Positions 20,082 through 29,900 of a stretch of 64,000 bases of DNA are shown here, piece by piece. The translations under genes were made by a program, and so were the position numbers. The DNA is from Campylobacter ornithocola (GTDB lineage Bacteria > Campylobacterota > Campylobacteria > Campylobacterales > Campylobacteraceae). The stretch is from contig NZ_CP053848.1 of assembly GCF_013201605.1 (NCBI RefSeq), forward strand, positions 1,488,001 to 1,552,000, read 5' to 3'. Within the stretch, counting starts at the first letter, position 1; every line of letters begins with the position of its first letter. The notes below the pieces were generated by a model. It ran no database searches and was not told the origin of the DNA. It saw nothing but the letters and a program-made list of their open reading frames with translations.

Positions 20082-20756
20082 TTATAAAAATACTTTTTTG
20101 TGACATATATTTTGCAAGATTTTTTCTTGATGAGATATGAAAATATAGGTAATATTATGTGTTTTTTGAAAAGTATACAAATAGTTTAAAATTTTATAAG
20201 CAGTTGGCATATCAAGTGCTGCTGTAATCTCATCTAAAATGAGCAATTTTGGTTTTAAAAGTAAAGCCCTAATCAAACCTAGTCTTTGGCTTTGACCACC
20301 ACTTAGCTTAGAAGGTTTTAAATTTAAAATATCTTTTTCAAGCTCAAAAACATCAAAAAGCTTAAAAAGTTCTTCAAAATCGGGCTTAAGTTTAAAATTT
20401 TCATACACATCAAGTAAAAGTCTTTTAGTGTTTTTATAAGGATTCAAAGCTAGTTTTTGATCTTGGAAAATATATTGAATTTTTTGGCGTAAATTTCTTT
20501 GGGCATTAAAATCTAAATTTAATATATTTTCATTTTCAAGCAAAACCTCCCCAGTATTTGCACATTCAAGCATACAAAGAATTTTAGCCAAAGTACTTTT
20601 ACCACTACCACTTTCCCCGCAAAGTAATAAATTTTCATTCTGATTTAAAGAAAAATTCACATCTTTAAAAACAAAGATTTCTTCTTCTTTTAAATACCAG
20701 TGTTTTTTAAATTTATAAGATTTGCTTAAATTTTTAACTTCTAAAAACATTTTCAT
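20082..20756 (-). CDS. nikV: Nickel ABC transporter ATPase NikV-like
   Basis: Second nucleotide-binding subunit of a peptide/nickel-type ABC importer. Walker A GESGSGKST is near the N-terminus, signature LSGGQSQRLGLIRALL and Walker B LLILDEIT follow, and the switch His is in FISHQEK. It lacks the C-terminal oligopeptide-transporter extension, ending at about 220 residues. The start is ATG at 20756 or 20750; a TTG at 20762 is weaker. It overlaps the nikW end by more than 15 bases. The nickel assignment rests on the operon matching C. jejuni NikZYXWV in order; dipeptide transport remains possible. Confidence 0.85.
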   Translation of the reverse strand: MKMFLEVKNLSKSYKFKKHWYLKEEEIFVFKDVNFSLNQNENLLLCGESGSGKSTLAKILCMLECANTGEVLLENENILNLDFNAQRNLRQKIQYIFQDQKLALNPYKNTKRLLLDVYENFKLKPDFEELFKLFDVFELEKDILNLKPSKLSGGQSQRLGLIRALLLKPKLLILDEITAALDMPTAYKILNYLYTFQKTHNITYIFISHQEKILQNICHKKVFL

Positions 20757-21507
20757 TCTCAAAATAATTTAACAATTCTTTAGCAAAAATACCTTTTGGA
20801 TTATTTAAAAATTCTTTCATAGGCATTTGATAAATTAAAGTTTTTTCTTCCATGATAGCCACCTCATCACAAAGTTCTTTAGCTAAATTTATATCATGAG
20901 TGATGAAAATAAGATTTCTAAATTGCGATTTTAGCTCTTTTAAAATAGTGATGATTTTTTCCTCGTTGACTCTATCAAGCGAGCTTGTAATCTCATCACA
21001 CAATAAATACTTAGCACCGCTTAACAAAGCTAAAGCTATTTGAACACGTCTTGCCATACCACCACTTAACTGATATATAAAAGAATGCCATAAAAGATCA
21101 TGATTTTTAAGCCCTAAACATTCAAAATAATAAAAGGCTTTTTCTTTTATTTCTTTTGTGCTTAAATTGGTATGAGTTTTTAAAACTATATTAAAATAGC
21201 TCCCTATATCAACAAGAGGATAAAAACTCCCATAAACATCTTGAAAAAGTAAATTTACCCTAGCTCTTAGTGCATTAAGCTCTTTTTCTTTTAAATTTAA
21301 AATATCTTTTTGATCAATCTGAAATTTTTGCACATTGAGTTTATAATGCTTATCAAAAAGCTTAATCATACTTTTTAAAAGCAAGCTTTTTCCTGCTCCA
21401 CTTTTACCCATGATAGCCAAAGCCTTACCATCTTCTAAGTTAAGATTTAAATCCTTTAATAAAATTTTATCTTTAAAACTAAGATTTAAATTTGAAATTT
21501 TTATCAT
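20734..21507 (-). CDS. nikW: Nickel ABC transporter ATPase NikW-like
   Basis: First nucleotide-binding subunit of the importer. Walker A GKSGAGKSLL, signature LSGGMARRVQIALALL and Walker B KYLLCDEITSSLD are in order, then FITHDINLAKEL with the switch His. 257 residues. Its ATG overlaps the nikX stop (ATGA). Confidence 0.87.
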   Translation of the reverse strand: MIKISNLNLSFKDKILLKDLNLNLEDGKALAIMGKSGAGKSLLLKSMIKLFDKHYKLNVQKFQIDQKDILNLKEKELNALRARVNLLFQDVYGSFYPLVDIGSYFNIVLKTHTNLSTKEIKEKAFYYFECLGLKNHDLLWHSFIYQLSGGMARRVQIALALLSGAKYLLCDEITSSLDRVNEEKIITILKELKSQFRNLIFITHDINLAKELCDEVAIMEEKTLIYQMPMKEFLNNPKGIFAKELLNYFENENVFRS

Positions 21508-22280
21508 GCTTTAATCTCTTCTTGCAAGTCATTACCCAAAGCAAGTAAAGGCAAAATAAGCATAAGTATAAAAACTACCGGAAAAACTATCATCCACCAA
21601 AACCCTAAAAACACAGCCTTGCTTGCTTCATTGAGCATATTTCCCAAACTTGGAGTCCAAAGCTCCACACCTAAACCAAAAAAGCTCAAAGTAGCTTCAC
21701 TTGTAATAGCATGGGCTATATTTAAAACAAAAAGCACAAAAAGCAAATTCCAACAAGCAGGTAAAAGCTCGCTAAATAAAGCTTTCATCTTACTAGAGCC
21801 TAGAATGATAGCATTTTGATAAAACTCAAGTTTTTGAAATTTATTAAGCTGAGTATCAAGCACTTTTGCCACAAAAGCAAAATGCCCCAAAGCAATGATA
21901 AAAATCATACTCCACAAAGACCCTGCTAAAAAGCTTTGAAAAAACATAATCACAAGCAAAGATGGCAATGCTAAAAGCATATCAAGCACTCTAGCAAAAA
22001 AAGCATAAGCAAAAAATCTTGTTAAAAACACATAAATACAAGCAAAAAACACACTAAAAAATGCTGCCATTACCCCAACAAATAAAGAAATACGTAATGC
22101 ATACAAAATACGCGTAAAAACATCTCTACCAAGCAAATCTGTGCCAAAAATATGACTTAAACTAGGTGCAATTTTAGCTTTACTTAGATCAACTAAATTT
22201 GGATCATATGAACTAATCAAAGGTGCAAAAAGCGCTAAAATAAAACTTAGCAAAATCATCACTACACAAAACTTACGCAT
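21504..22280 (-). CDS. nikX: Nickel ABC transporter permease NikX-like
   Basis: DppC/NikC-type permease with about six membrane segments; SHIFGTDLLGRDVFTRILY near residue 45-63 is the family's N-terminal signature. The coupling-loop region reads NAIILGSSKMKALFSELLP. The ATG at 22280 (MRKFCVVM) has AAGG seven bases upstream and lies inside the end of nikY; a TTG two codons earlier is less likely. 258 residues. Confidence 0.87.
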   Translation of the reverse strand: MRKFCVVMILLSFILALFAPLISSYDPNLVDLSKAKIAPSLSHIFGTDLLGRDVFTRILYALRISLFVGVMAAFFSVFFACIYVFLTRFFAYAFFARVLDMLLALPSLLVIMFFQSFLAGSLWSMIFIIALGHFAFVAKVLDTQLNKFQKLEFYQNAIILGSSKMKALFSELLPACWNLLFVLFVLNIAHAITSEATLSFFGLGVELWTPSLGNMLNEASKAVFLGFWWMIVFPVVFILMLILPLLALGNDLQEEIKA

Positions 22281-23223
22281 TGGCAAACCTTGGATTAATC
22301 ATCTTGCAAATTATTTCTACGATCAAATTTACAAGCACCACCACAAAAATGCTAAAAATCACCACAGCTAGTACCACAGGATAGTCTTTAAATAATATGC
22401 TTTTAATCACTAAATTTCCTACACCCTCATAAGAAAATACACTTTCTACTATGTAAGTTCCCATTAAAAAACTCACAAAAGAAGCACCAAAATATGCAAG
22501 TATAGAACCAAAAGCATCTTTTAACACAAAATGCAAATAAATTCTTGTTTTGCTAAGCCCTCTTGCAAAAGCACTTTCTATAAAGCTTTGATTTAAGCTA
22601 TCAATCAAGCTTGTTCTTATAAAACGCACAAAAACCGCTAAATGCGAAAGCACTAAAGCACACACGGGCAAAAACAAATGCCACAAACGATTAAACACAT
22701 CATCTTCAAAGCCAATATCAGCAATAGCAGAACTTGGAAAAAGTTTAAAAAATACCGCAAAGACTAAAATAAGCATTAATGATAAAGAAAAAGCAGGTAA
22801 CGCAAAAAAACTCATCGTTAAAAAAGTGATAAATTTATCTAAAAAACTATCTTTATAAAACACGCACAAAAGTGCTAAAAACAAAGATAATACAAAAAGC
22901 ACTAAAAAAGCTAAACTCCCTAATATAATGGTATAGGGAAGCTTTTCTTTTAAAATCTCACTAACCTTTTCTCCGCTGATTAAAGAGTATGAAAAGTCGC
23001 CTTTTAAAGCTTTAAAAGCCCAATTTTCATACTGCTCTAACAAAGGTTTATCTAAATTTAAATTACGCTCGATTTCTTCTTTTATCTTAAGGCTAGTTCC
23101 TTGAGGTACACTAGCAAAAACCACGCTTCCTTTAGCATGATAAATCATCACAAAGCATAAAAAACTTGCAAAAATCATTAAAAAAAACGCCCACAAGAGG
23201 CGTTTAAAAATGAGTTTTAACAC
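22273..23223 (-). CDS. nikY: Nickel ABC transporter permease NikY-like
   Basis: DppB/NikB-type permease. I place the start at GTG 23223 (translated MLKLIFKRLLWAFF), which shares a base with the nikZ stop (TAGTG) and has TGGAG nine bases upstream; a GTG at 23238 is an alternative. The family N-terminal pattern of a basic pair then a long hydrophobic helix is clear. The EAA-like loop is ESAFARGLSKTRIYLHFVLK. About six helices in 316 residues. Confidence 0.86.
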   Translation of the reverse strand: MLKLIFKRLLWAFFLMIFASFLCFVMIYHAKGSVVFASVPQGTSLKIKEEIERNLNLDKPLLEQYENWAFKALKGDFSYSLISGEKVSEILKEKLPYTIILGSLAFLVLFVLSLFLALLCVFYKDSFLDKFITFLTMSFFALPAFSLSLMLILVFAVFFKLFPSSAIADIGFEDDVFNRLWHLFLPVCALVLSHLAVFVRFIRTSLIDSLNQSFIESAFARGLSKTRIYLHFVLKDAFGSILAYFGASFVSFLMGTYIVESVFSYEGVGNLVIKSILFKDYPVVLAVVIFSIFVVVLVNLIVEIICKMINPRFANA

Positions 23224-24758
23224 TAATTTTTGCTCCACTCATAAGCATTCCAAGTAAAACCTACTCCATGGTGACCTAAAACATGAGGTTTTATACCTTG
23301 GATATTTTTAGCAAAAACTAAAGGATAATCAATGTAAGATATAAATAAAAACGCAGGGTCTTTATATAATGCATCAATAAATTCTTTATAATATTTTTTT
23401 CTTTCATTTATATCAAGTGAATTTCTTGCCTTTGTTAAAGCCTCATCTACTTTGGCATTTTGATAATGACCAAAATTCCATCCACTTGAGTTTAAGGCAG
23501 TATCTTCAGAGCTTGCAAAAACTCTAAAGGTATGAAAGTCAGGATCATAAGGACTACCCCAACCCACTAAAAAACTATCAATTTTAGTATAATCAAAACT
23601 TCCACTTGGTTTAGCAACAGCTTTTGCCTTAATACCTAGTTTTAAAAACTCACTTTGTAAGATATTTACTAAAGCTACTCTTAATGGATCTTCACTCATA
23701 GCATACATTTCAAAGCTAAATTCTTTGTCATTTTTTTCTAAAATACCATTTTTATTTTTTATAAAACCTGCTTTTGCTAAAAGCTCATTTGCTTTTTTTA
23801 CATCATAAGTATAAGTTGCAAATTCTTTAGGGTTTGCCCATGATTTTTCTAAAGGATGATTGGCCACCTTTCCAAAAGAATGCAAAAGTGAATTTATAAT
23901 AGCTTGTTTATCGATGGCGTAATTTAGTGCTAAACGTACATTTTGATCTTTTAAAAACTCATGGTTAAGATTAAACATCAAAGCACGGTAATCAGCCGAA
24001 GGCTCTATAAGCATTTTAAAATTCTTATCATTTTCAAAATTTGAAGCTAAAGCAAAATCAACTAAAGCCACATCAATAGAACCATTTTTAAGTTCAATTG
24101 CACTAATACTTGGATCTTTAATGTGTTTTAGTATGAGCTTTGGAGTTTTCACCTTAGCTAAATGGTAATTTTCATTTGCTTCTAAGATCATGTATTGACC
24201 TTGCTTCCATTGCTTTAACTTATAAGAGCCTGTTCCTATGGGCATTTGATTAAATTTAGTGGTATTTAGATTTTCTTTTTCAAGCAAGTGTTTTGGTAAA
24301 ACCCCTACACTCAAAGCATCTAAAAATGCCGGAAAAGGCTTTGAAAGAGTGATAGACAAATGATAATCATCGATGATTTTTACTTCTTTAACCGCGTCAA
24401 AATTTACCTTTGAAGGTGAATTTAATTTCTCATCTTTTAAAGCATTTATACTAAATTCCACATCCTTAGCACTAAATTTAGCCCCATCATGCCACAATAC
24501 ATCATCTCTTAAAGTAAATTCATAAACAAGTCCATCTTTGCTAACTTTCCAAGAACTAGCAAGATCAGGTGCTAAGCTCATATTTTCATCAAAGCGTGTA
24601 AGTCCTGAAAACACAAGTGCAATTGCCACATCATGATCTTCACTAAAAAGCGGGTTAATACGCTCTGGTTCATTCTCCACTGCTATAATAATCGTATCTT
24701 TTGGCGTAGCAGCAAAAAGATTTAAAGCACAAAAAAGCATTAAAAAAAATCGCAACAT
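23223..24758 (-). CDS. nikZ: Nickel-binding periplasmic protein NikZ-like
   Basis: Solute-binding protein of the SBP_bac_5 (DppA/NikA) family, exported to the periplasm. The start is ATG 24758 (MLRFFLMLFCALNLFAA), giving a clean signal peptide; AAAGGAAAATT precedes it, whereas the upstream TTG at 24788 would spoil the signal. Family features: ENEPERINPLFSEDHDVAIAL, LVYEFTLRDDVLWHDGAKFSA and a C-terminal FVGWGSPYDPDFHTF. In C. jejuni the orthologue position is NikZ, shown to bind nickel. Specificity here is inferred from operon context. Confidence 0.86.
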   Translation of the reverse strand: MLRFFLMLFCALNLFAATPKDTIIIAVENEPERINPLFSEDHDVAIALVFSGLTRFDENMSLAPDLASSWKVSKDGLVYEFTLRDDVLWHDGAKFSAKDVEFSINALKDEKLNSPSKVNFDAVKEVKIIDDYHLSITLSKPFPAFLDALSVGVLPKHLLEKENLNTTKFNQMPIGTGSYKLKQWKQGQYMILEANENYHLAKVKTPKLILKHIKDPSISAIELKNGSIDVALVDFALASNFENDKNFKMLIEPSADYRALMFNLNHEFLKDQNVRLALNYAIDKQAIINSLLHSFGKVANHPLEKSWANPKEFATYTYDVKKANELLAKAGFIKNKNGILEKNDKEFSFEMYAMSEDPLRVALVNILQSEFLKLGIKAKAVAKPSGSFDYTKIDSFLVGWGSPYDPDFHTFRVFASSEDTALNSSGWNFGHYQNAKVDEALTKARNSLDINERKKYYKEFIDALYKDPAFLFISYIDYPLVFAKNIQGIKPHVLGHHGVGFTWNAYEWSKN

Positions 24759-24788
24759 AATTTTCCTTTCTTTTTGAAATAATTTCAA

Positions 24789-24794
24789 ATTATA
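24789..24794 (-). promoter_or_regulatory. -10 box of the nickel-transporter operon
   Basis: On the minus strand TGTTATAAT, an extended -10 with perfect TATAAT, lies in the 39-base gap after the pentapeptide-repeat gene and 30 bases before the nikZ ATG. It lets nikZYXWV be transcribed independently of the restriction block upstream. No operator-like dyad is visible around it. Confidence 0.6.
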
Positions 24795-24797
24795 ACA

Positions 24798-26939
24798 TTA
24801 ACTTGGTACTATGGAGTTTTTTCTAATTGTCTTTACAAAAGAATACACAACAAAGCCAAAAACAATTGTATAAATTCCACCAAGCACACTAAGTGGATCT
24901 AACATAGCTCTTTTGTCTGTGAAAATTCCTATCGCAGGTATGAGAATTTTTGGAGAAATTATCATAATAAAAATAACAACAGAATAAGATAAAACTATAA
25001 AAATCTTTCTCATAAATTTAAAACACAACGCCAAAACAACCAAAAACAAATATGCAAAAATTATCAGCAAATTTGTAAAAAGTATAAATAGATAATGATT
25101 TTGTATTAAAGATTTTATGTGTTTATCATAAAATTCTAACGAAAAATACAAATGATTTATGCTGATTTTATATTCAAAATAATGATTAACACCAATAATC
25201 GTTAAAAAGCTCAATATCCCAAAAACCCCTATCACCAAAATAAGCGAATTTAAGCTTTGTAAAATATTAGTATGATGATCGCAAAGTTCGCGGTAAAAGA
25301 AAAGTTGCCATTGTTCGATTTTTTCTTTTAAGCTTTTATTTTCTTTATATTTTAGTTCTAATTCTCTAGTGTAAAGCTCTTGAGCTCTTAGTTCCGAAGC
25401 ATCGATTAGATTATGATGGGCTATATGATTGCTTTTTAATTTTCTAAATAAATCTCTAGCATCAAGCAATGCTTTATATTTATCAGTGATATTATTTGTT
25501 CTATTTTGTAAATCTTGAAAATTATATTCTATATATTTATGCTCTATATTAAATTGATTAGAAAAAGTGCAGTTTTCAAAATTTGGTTTATTGTTAAAAT
25601 TAACTTTATCAAAAGTTACAATATTTTCAAACACAACATTATAAAAAACCAAATCGTTAATATTTAAATTTTCAAAATTTGCAATACTTTTAAAAGTGGA
25701 ATTTAAGAAATAATAAGAGTTTAGTCGCTCAGCGGTATTGACAAATTTTACTCTATTAAATTCTACTTGATTAAATTCAAGTATATTGTTCATGGATAAT
25801 ATATTTGCAAATAATGTTTCGCCCTTAAATCTTGAAACAGCAAAACTAACCTTTCCTTTAAATTCAACTTCAGAAAAATAACATTTGTTTTTAAAATGTG
25901 TTTCTATAAAGTTATTTTCTACTTCTGTATTATTTACATCAGTTTTTGCTAAAAATTTAGTTTGCATAAATTTTATATCATTTTTAAATTTGGCTATATA
26001 AAAACTAACTCTTCCTTTAAATTTAACTTCAGAAAAATAACATTCGCTTTCAAAATGTGCTTCTTTAAAATTATTTTCTACTTCTATACCCTTTATATCA
26101 GTTTCTGCTAAAAATTTAGTTTTTATAAATCTTGCTTCACCTCTAAATCTAGCAATAAAAAAACTAACTCTTCCTTTAAATTCAACTTCATAAAAATAGC
26201 ATTTACTTTCAAAATACACTTCTTGGAAATTGCTTTGTGCTAAAAAATTAACTTGCATAAATCTTGCTTCGTCTTTAAATTGTGAGAGTGCAAAATTAAC
26301 CCTTGCTTGAAATATGGTTTTATCAAAAGTTGCTTTTCCTGTAAAAATGACCCCTAAAAAATGATTTTCAATTATTTTATCATTGCTTTGATTTGCTTGA
26401 AATTTGGTTTTTGTAAAACTTACTTCGTCTTTAAATTGTGAGAGTGCAAAATTAACCCTTGCTTGAAATATGGCATTAGAAAAAGATATTCTCCTTTCAA
26501 AGATAACTTCTCCAAAATTATTTTCTATTGCTTCATTATTGCTTTGATTTGCTTGAAATTGAGTTTCTATAAATCTCACTTCATCTTTAAATATAGATGT
26601 TAAAAAATCAATCTTGCATTTAAATTTTGTTTTAGAAAAATCTACTACAACATCAAATATACATTGCTGAAATATAACTTCATTTTCAAAATATAATTCT
26701 CTAGCGATAATCTGATTTTTAAAATTACAATTTCTAAAGTCTATTTTTATAGTATTTGTGTTAGAAAAGTAAAGATATTTTATTTCACTTCTAAGTATAC
26801 AAATTTCTTTTATATCTTTTTCTTGCAATTTTTTAAAATTTATCTCTTCTATTTCAGCATCAAATATGATTATTTTATTATCTTTTACATCTTGCTTACC
26901 ATTTTTTACAAAAATACCAAATTCATTAAAATCTTCCAT
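24798..26939 (-). CDS. Pentapeptide-repeat membrane protein coupled to a type IIG RM enzyme
   Basis: 713 residues. About residues 60-480 are a pentapeptide-type beta-helix in which Phe recurs every 5 then 6 residues (for example CYFSEVEFKGKVSFAVSRF). Five ~44-53-residue modules are visible between about residues 125 and 390, each ending in a KGR/ARVxF...xF(K/R)(G/D)E pattern. A charged linker (LDARDLFRKLKSNHIAHH) precedes four hydrophobic segments in the last ~170 residues (such as SLILVIGVFGILSFLTIIG). It therefore should sit in the inner membrane with the repeat domain in the cytoplasm. The ATG shares a base with the RM gene stop (TAATG). Function unknown; similar repeat domains mimic DNA in other proteins. 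Confidence 0.85.
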   Translation of the reverse strand: MEDFNEFGIFVKNGKQDVKDNKIIIFDAEIEEINFKKLQEKDIKEICILRSEIKYLYFSNTNTIKIDFRNCNFKNQIIARELYFENEVIFQQCIFDVVVDFSKTKFKCKIDFLTSIFKDEVRFIETQFQANQSNNEAIENNFGEVIFERRISFSNAIFQARVNFALSQFKDEVSFTKTKFQANQSNDKIIENHFLGVIFTGKATFDKTIFQARVNFALSQFKDEARFMQVNFLAQSNFQEVYFESKCYFYEVEFKGRVSFFIARFRGEARFIKTKFLAETDIKGIEVENNFKEAHFESECYFSEVKFKGRVSFYIAKFKNDIKFMQTKFLAKTDVNNTEVENNFIETHFKNKCYFSEVEFKGKVSFAVSRFKGETLFANILSMNNILEFNQVEFNRVKFVNTAERLNSYYFLNSTFKSIANFENLNINDLVFYNVVFENIVTFDKVNFNNKPNFENCTFSNQFNIEHKYIEYNFQDLQNRTNNITDKYKALLDARDLFRKLKSNHIAHHNLIDASELRAQELYTRELELKYKENKSLKEKIEQWQLFFYRELCDHHTNILQSLNSLILVIGVFGILSFLTIIGVNHYFEYKISINHLYFSLEFYDKHIKSLIQNHYLFILFTNLLIIFAYLFLVVLALCFKFMRKIFIVLSYSVVIFIMIISPKILIPAIGIFTDKRAMLDPLSVLGGIYTIVFGFVVYSFVKTIRKNSIVPS
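26267..26473. repeat. 51-bp perfect direct repeat inside the pentapeptide-repeat gene
   Basis: The 51 bases at 26267-26317 are repeated without a mismatch at 26423-26473, a period of 156 bp or 52 codons, in frame. Both encode the same segment ending ARVNFALSQFKDE. Further imperfect copies of a ~53-residue module lie at about 25850-26160. Identity at the DNA level points to recent duplication or ongoing recombination, so copy number may vary between strains. Confidence 0.85.
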
Positions 26940-29900
26940 TATTTGCCTTCAATGATTTTTATTTCTTCTTCGTTTAGGTTATAAAGTTTATAAACAATAG
27001 AGTTTATTTTGTCTTCTTGGGTTTTGGTGTTTGCTTTTTTGTCTTGTTCTTTTAAAATTAAAATCTCATCGACTAAGCTTATAAGCTCGCTTGCTAGTTT
27101 TTCATTTTTAGAATTTATATCTACTATAGGAATATTTAACAAAGGCTCTTTATCTATTTGATAATTATTGCCTTGCATTTTTCCTTTATGTTTTAACCAA
27201 AACATCATAAGTTTTGAATTTAAAATAGCAACTAGATACTTTGTATCAATTCTTTGTGTTTTTATAACATAAAAAGTCGCCGAAACATAACAATCAAAAT
27301 CAACATAACTGAATTTAGGCTCATTTACACATTTTCTTAAAGCTACTATTCTAGGACTACCTGTAAAAAATTTTTCATCTCTAGCTCTATGTAGTCCATA
27401 AGGTTTGTTATCTGAAGTAATAACTTTTTTAAATTTATCTAAATGTTTTTTTAAGTTTGGATAATTATCCATAGAATTTGGATTTTTAAAAGATGAATTT
27501 GTATAAATAATCCATCGATGATTATTTTTTTCAAAAAAGAATTTTATAAAATTTTGAGTATCATAATAAGGTTTTACAAGATTATTTTCTAATTTTGTTA
27601 ATTTTAGTTTCTCTTTTTCTTCTTCACTCAGACCAAAAATACCTTGCCCTATTTTAAAAACAAAATTATGATTACTATTAATTCTATTATTTACAAAATC
27701 ATAATGCGGATGTATCCCATTTGCTATTTCTTTATCATCAAGGTAAAATTTTCCATATTTTTGGATTTTTTCAAATATCTCTTCATAATCATTTTTTATA
27801 AAATTCAAAGTTTTGTATATGAAATTCTTTGGCTTAAAATTTATATTTAAAATTTCATTATTAGGCGACTTTGTATTTTCTAAAATATCCAGAACATCTT
27901 CATAACTTGGACTTTGTGTAGTAAGTTTTGCAAAATTAAATTCATAGTTTTTAGGTGGTTTTGTTTTTTGAAATTGCATTATCATAGTTTGTATGCTTGC
28001 AGAATCAAAAACCATAAATGAAGAAAAATCGACAAGATTTAAAATTTGACACTCTTCTAATATAACATTACGTAATTTTTTAGCACCCGAATTTGTAGTC
28101 CAATTGTTTGTGGCAATAAAAGATAAAATTCCATTTTCTTTTAGTACATCTAAACCACGCCCCACAAAATGATACCAAATATCCATTTTACCTTGATAAG
28201 TTCTTAAATTTTTAGTATTTGCAAAAATTTCTTTATTATCATTTTCTTTTATGTAAGGTGGGTTACCGATGATGAGATCAAACCCTTGAAAGCTCCCGCC
28301 CTCATCAAGCACTTCGCTAAATTCAAAACGCCATTCAAAAGGATTTGCACTTTCTAAGTCAAATATACTCTCATAAAGCTTTTTAAGCTTTTTAAATTCT
28401 TTCTTAGCGGCACTTTCATCAAAGTCAAATTCAAACATATTTTTAGAGAAAAATGCTCTAAAATTCTCATCTTTTTCATCTTGTGCTAAAAAATCGCCGT
28501 ATTTTTTAGAGTATTCATTAGCACCGTTGGTAAGTTGCTTGATCTCTTTGGCAAATTTGTCTTTTAGGCAGAAATTTTTAAAAGACTCTTTGAGGTTTTT
28601 GATCTCTTTTGCGATGAGAGTTTTGTCGGTGTAAAAGCCTTCTTTGTAGTCTTTGACTATGCGTTTGTATTTATCCATGCGTTCTTTGATGTTGGGGTAG
28701 TGAGAAAGGCTTTTGTGAATTTCAAAATAACTTATTAAAGAATTCCCGCATTTTATGTTGATGTCGATGTTTGGTAGGGTTTTAAGATCATGATAGTTTG
28801 CATCATCAAAGCTTTCATAAAAGCTGTGTTTTAAAAGCTCTATCCAAAGTCTTAGTTTAGTGATCTCACATGAATTTGGGTTGATATCTACTCCAAAAAG
28901 GTTGTTTTCTATGATGTCTTTTTTACGCTCAAAAAGTTCTTTTTGGCAAAGGTGGGTTTTGTCTTTGTCAAAATCAGGGCGTTTATACTCTAAAAACTGG
29001 CCTTTGTGATTTTGCACTAAAATTTCATCATTTTGCACGCTTAGGTAAAAGTCCTCTTCAAACAAACCAAGCTCATAATGCACCATAAGCATGGCATTTA
29101 AAGCTGAAACTAAAAAATGCCCACTTCCCACCGCAGGATCGCAAATGCGTATGGAATTTAGCAAGGCTAGTTTTTGCTCTTGAGAGATTTTTTCTTGACG
29201 CAACTGGGTTCTTAGCTCGCTTAGTTTGGTAGCATTTAGCTTAAAAGTATAGTTAAATCTATCAAGCACGACTTTTTCTATACTTACTTTACATATATAT
29301 GAAGTGATAAAGCTTGGGGTATAGAAACTACCTTCCTTATAACCATTTAGCTTTTCAAAGACATTTCCCAAAACGCTTGAGTTGATGAGTTCTTTTTGCT
29401 TGATAAGTTCTTCACTTTGCTCATCAGATCCAAAGTCAAAGCTGTCTAAAAACTCAAACAAATATTCAAGCAAACCTACTTTACCTTTTTTGCTTTTGCC
29501 TTTGTCATCTTTTAGTTGTGTGTGCGGGTGGTACTCTAGTAAGGCATCATTTTCTAAAGTGGCGATTTCTAGTATGGTTTTTTCTATGGCTTGCTTTTCA
29601 AAAAGCGATGAATTTAAATAAGGCAAATAGCTAAATTTACTCTGTGCTCTTGTGTGTTTTTCTTTAGCTAAGATATCAAAGAAAAGGTGCGAAAGGGTGG
29701 TAAAATTTGGAATTTTTTCATAGTTTAGAAATTTAAGGGTTTTATCATCGTTAAATCTAACTAAATTTGACTCAATAAGCTTTAAAAATAAAATACGATT
29801 TAGCCAAAGTATGATGAATTTTAACACTTCTTCAAAATCATGCTCTGGAAGTTTGCTCGCTATGAGATGATAAAGCGTGCCTTGGGCTTGTTTGCTTTGC

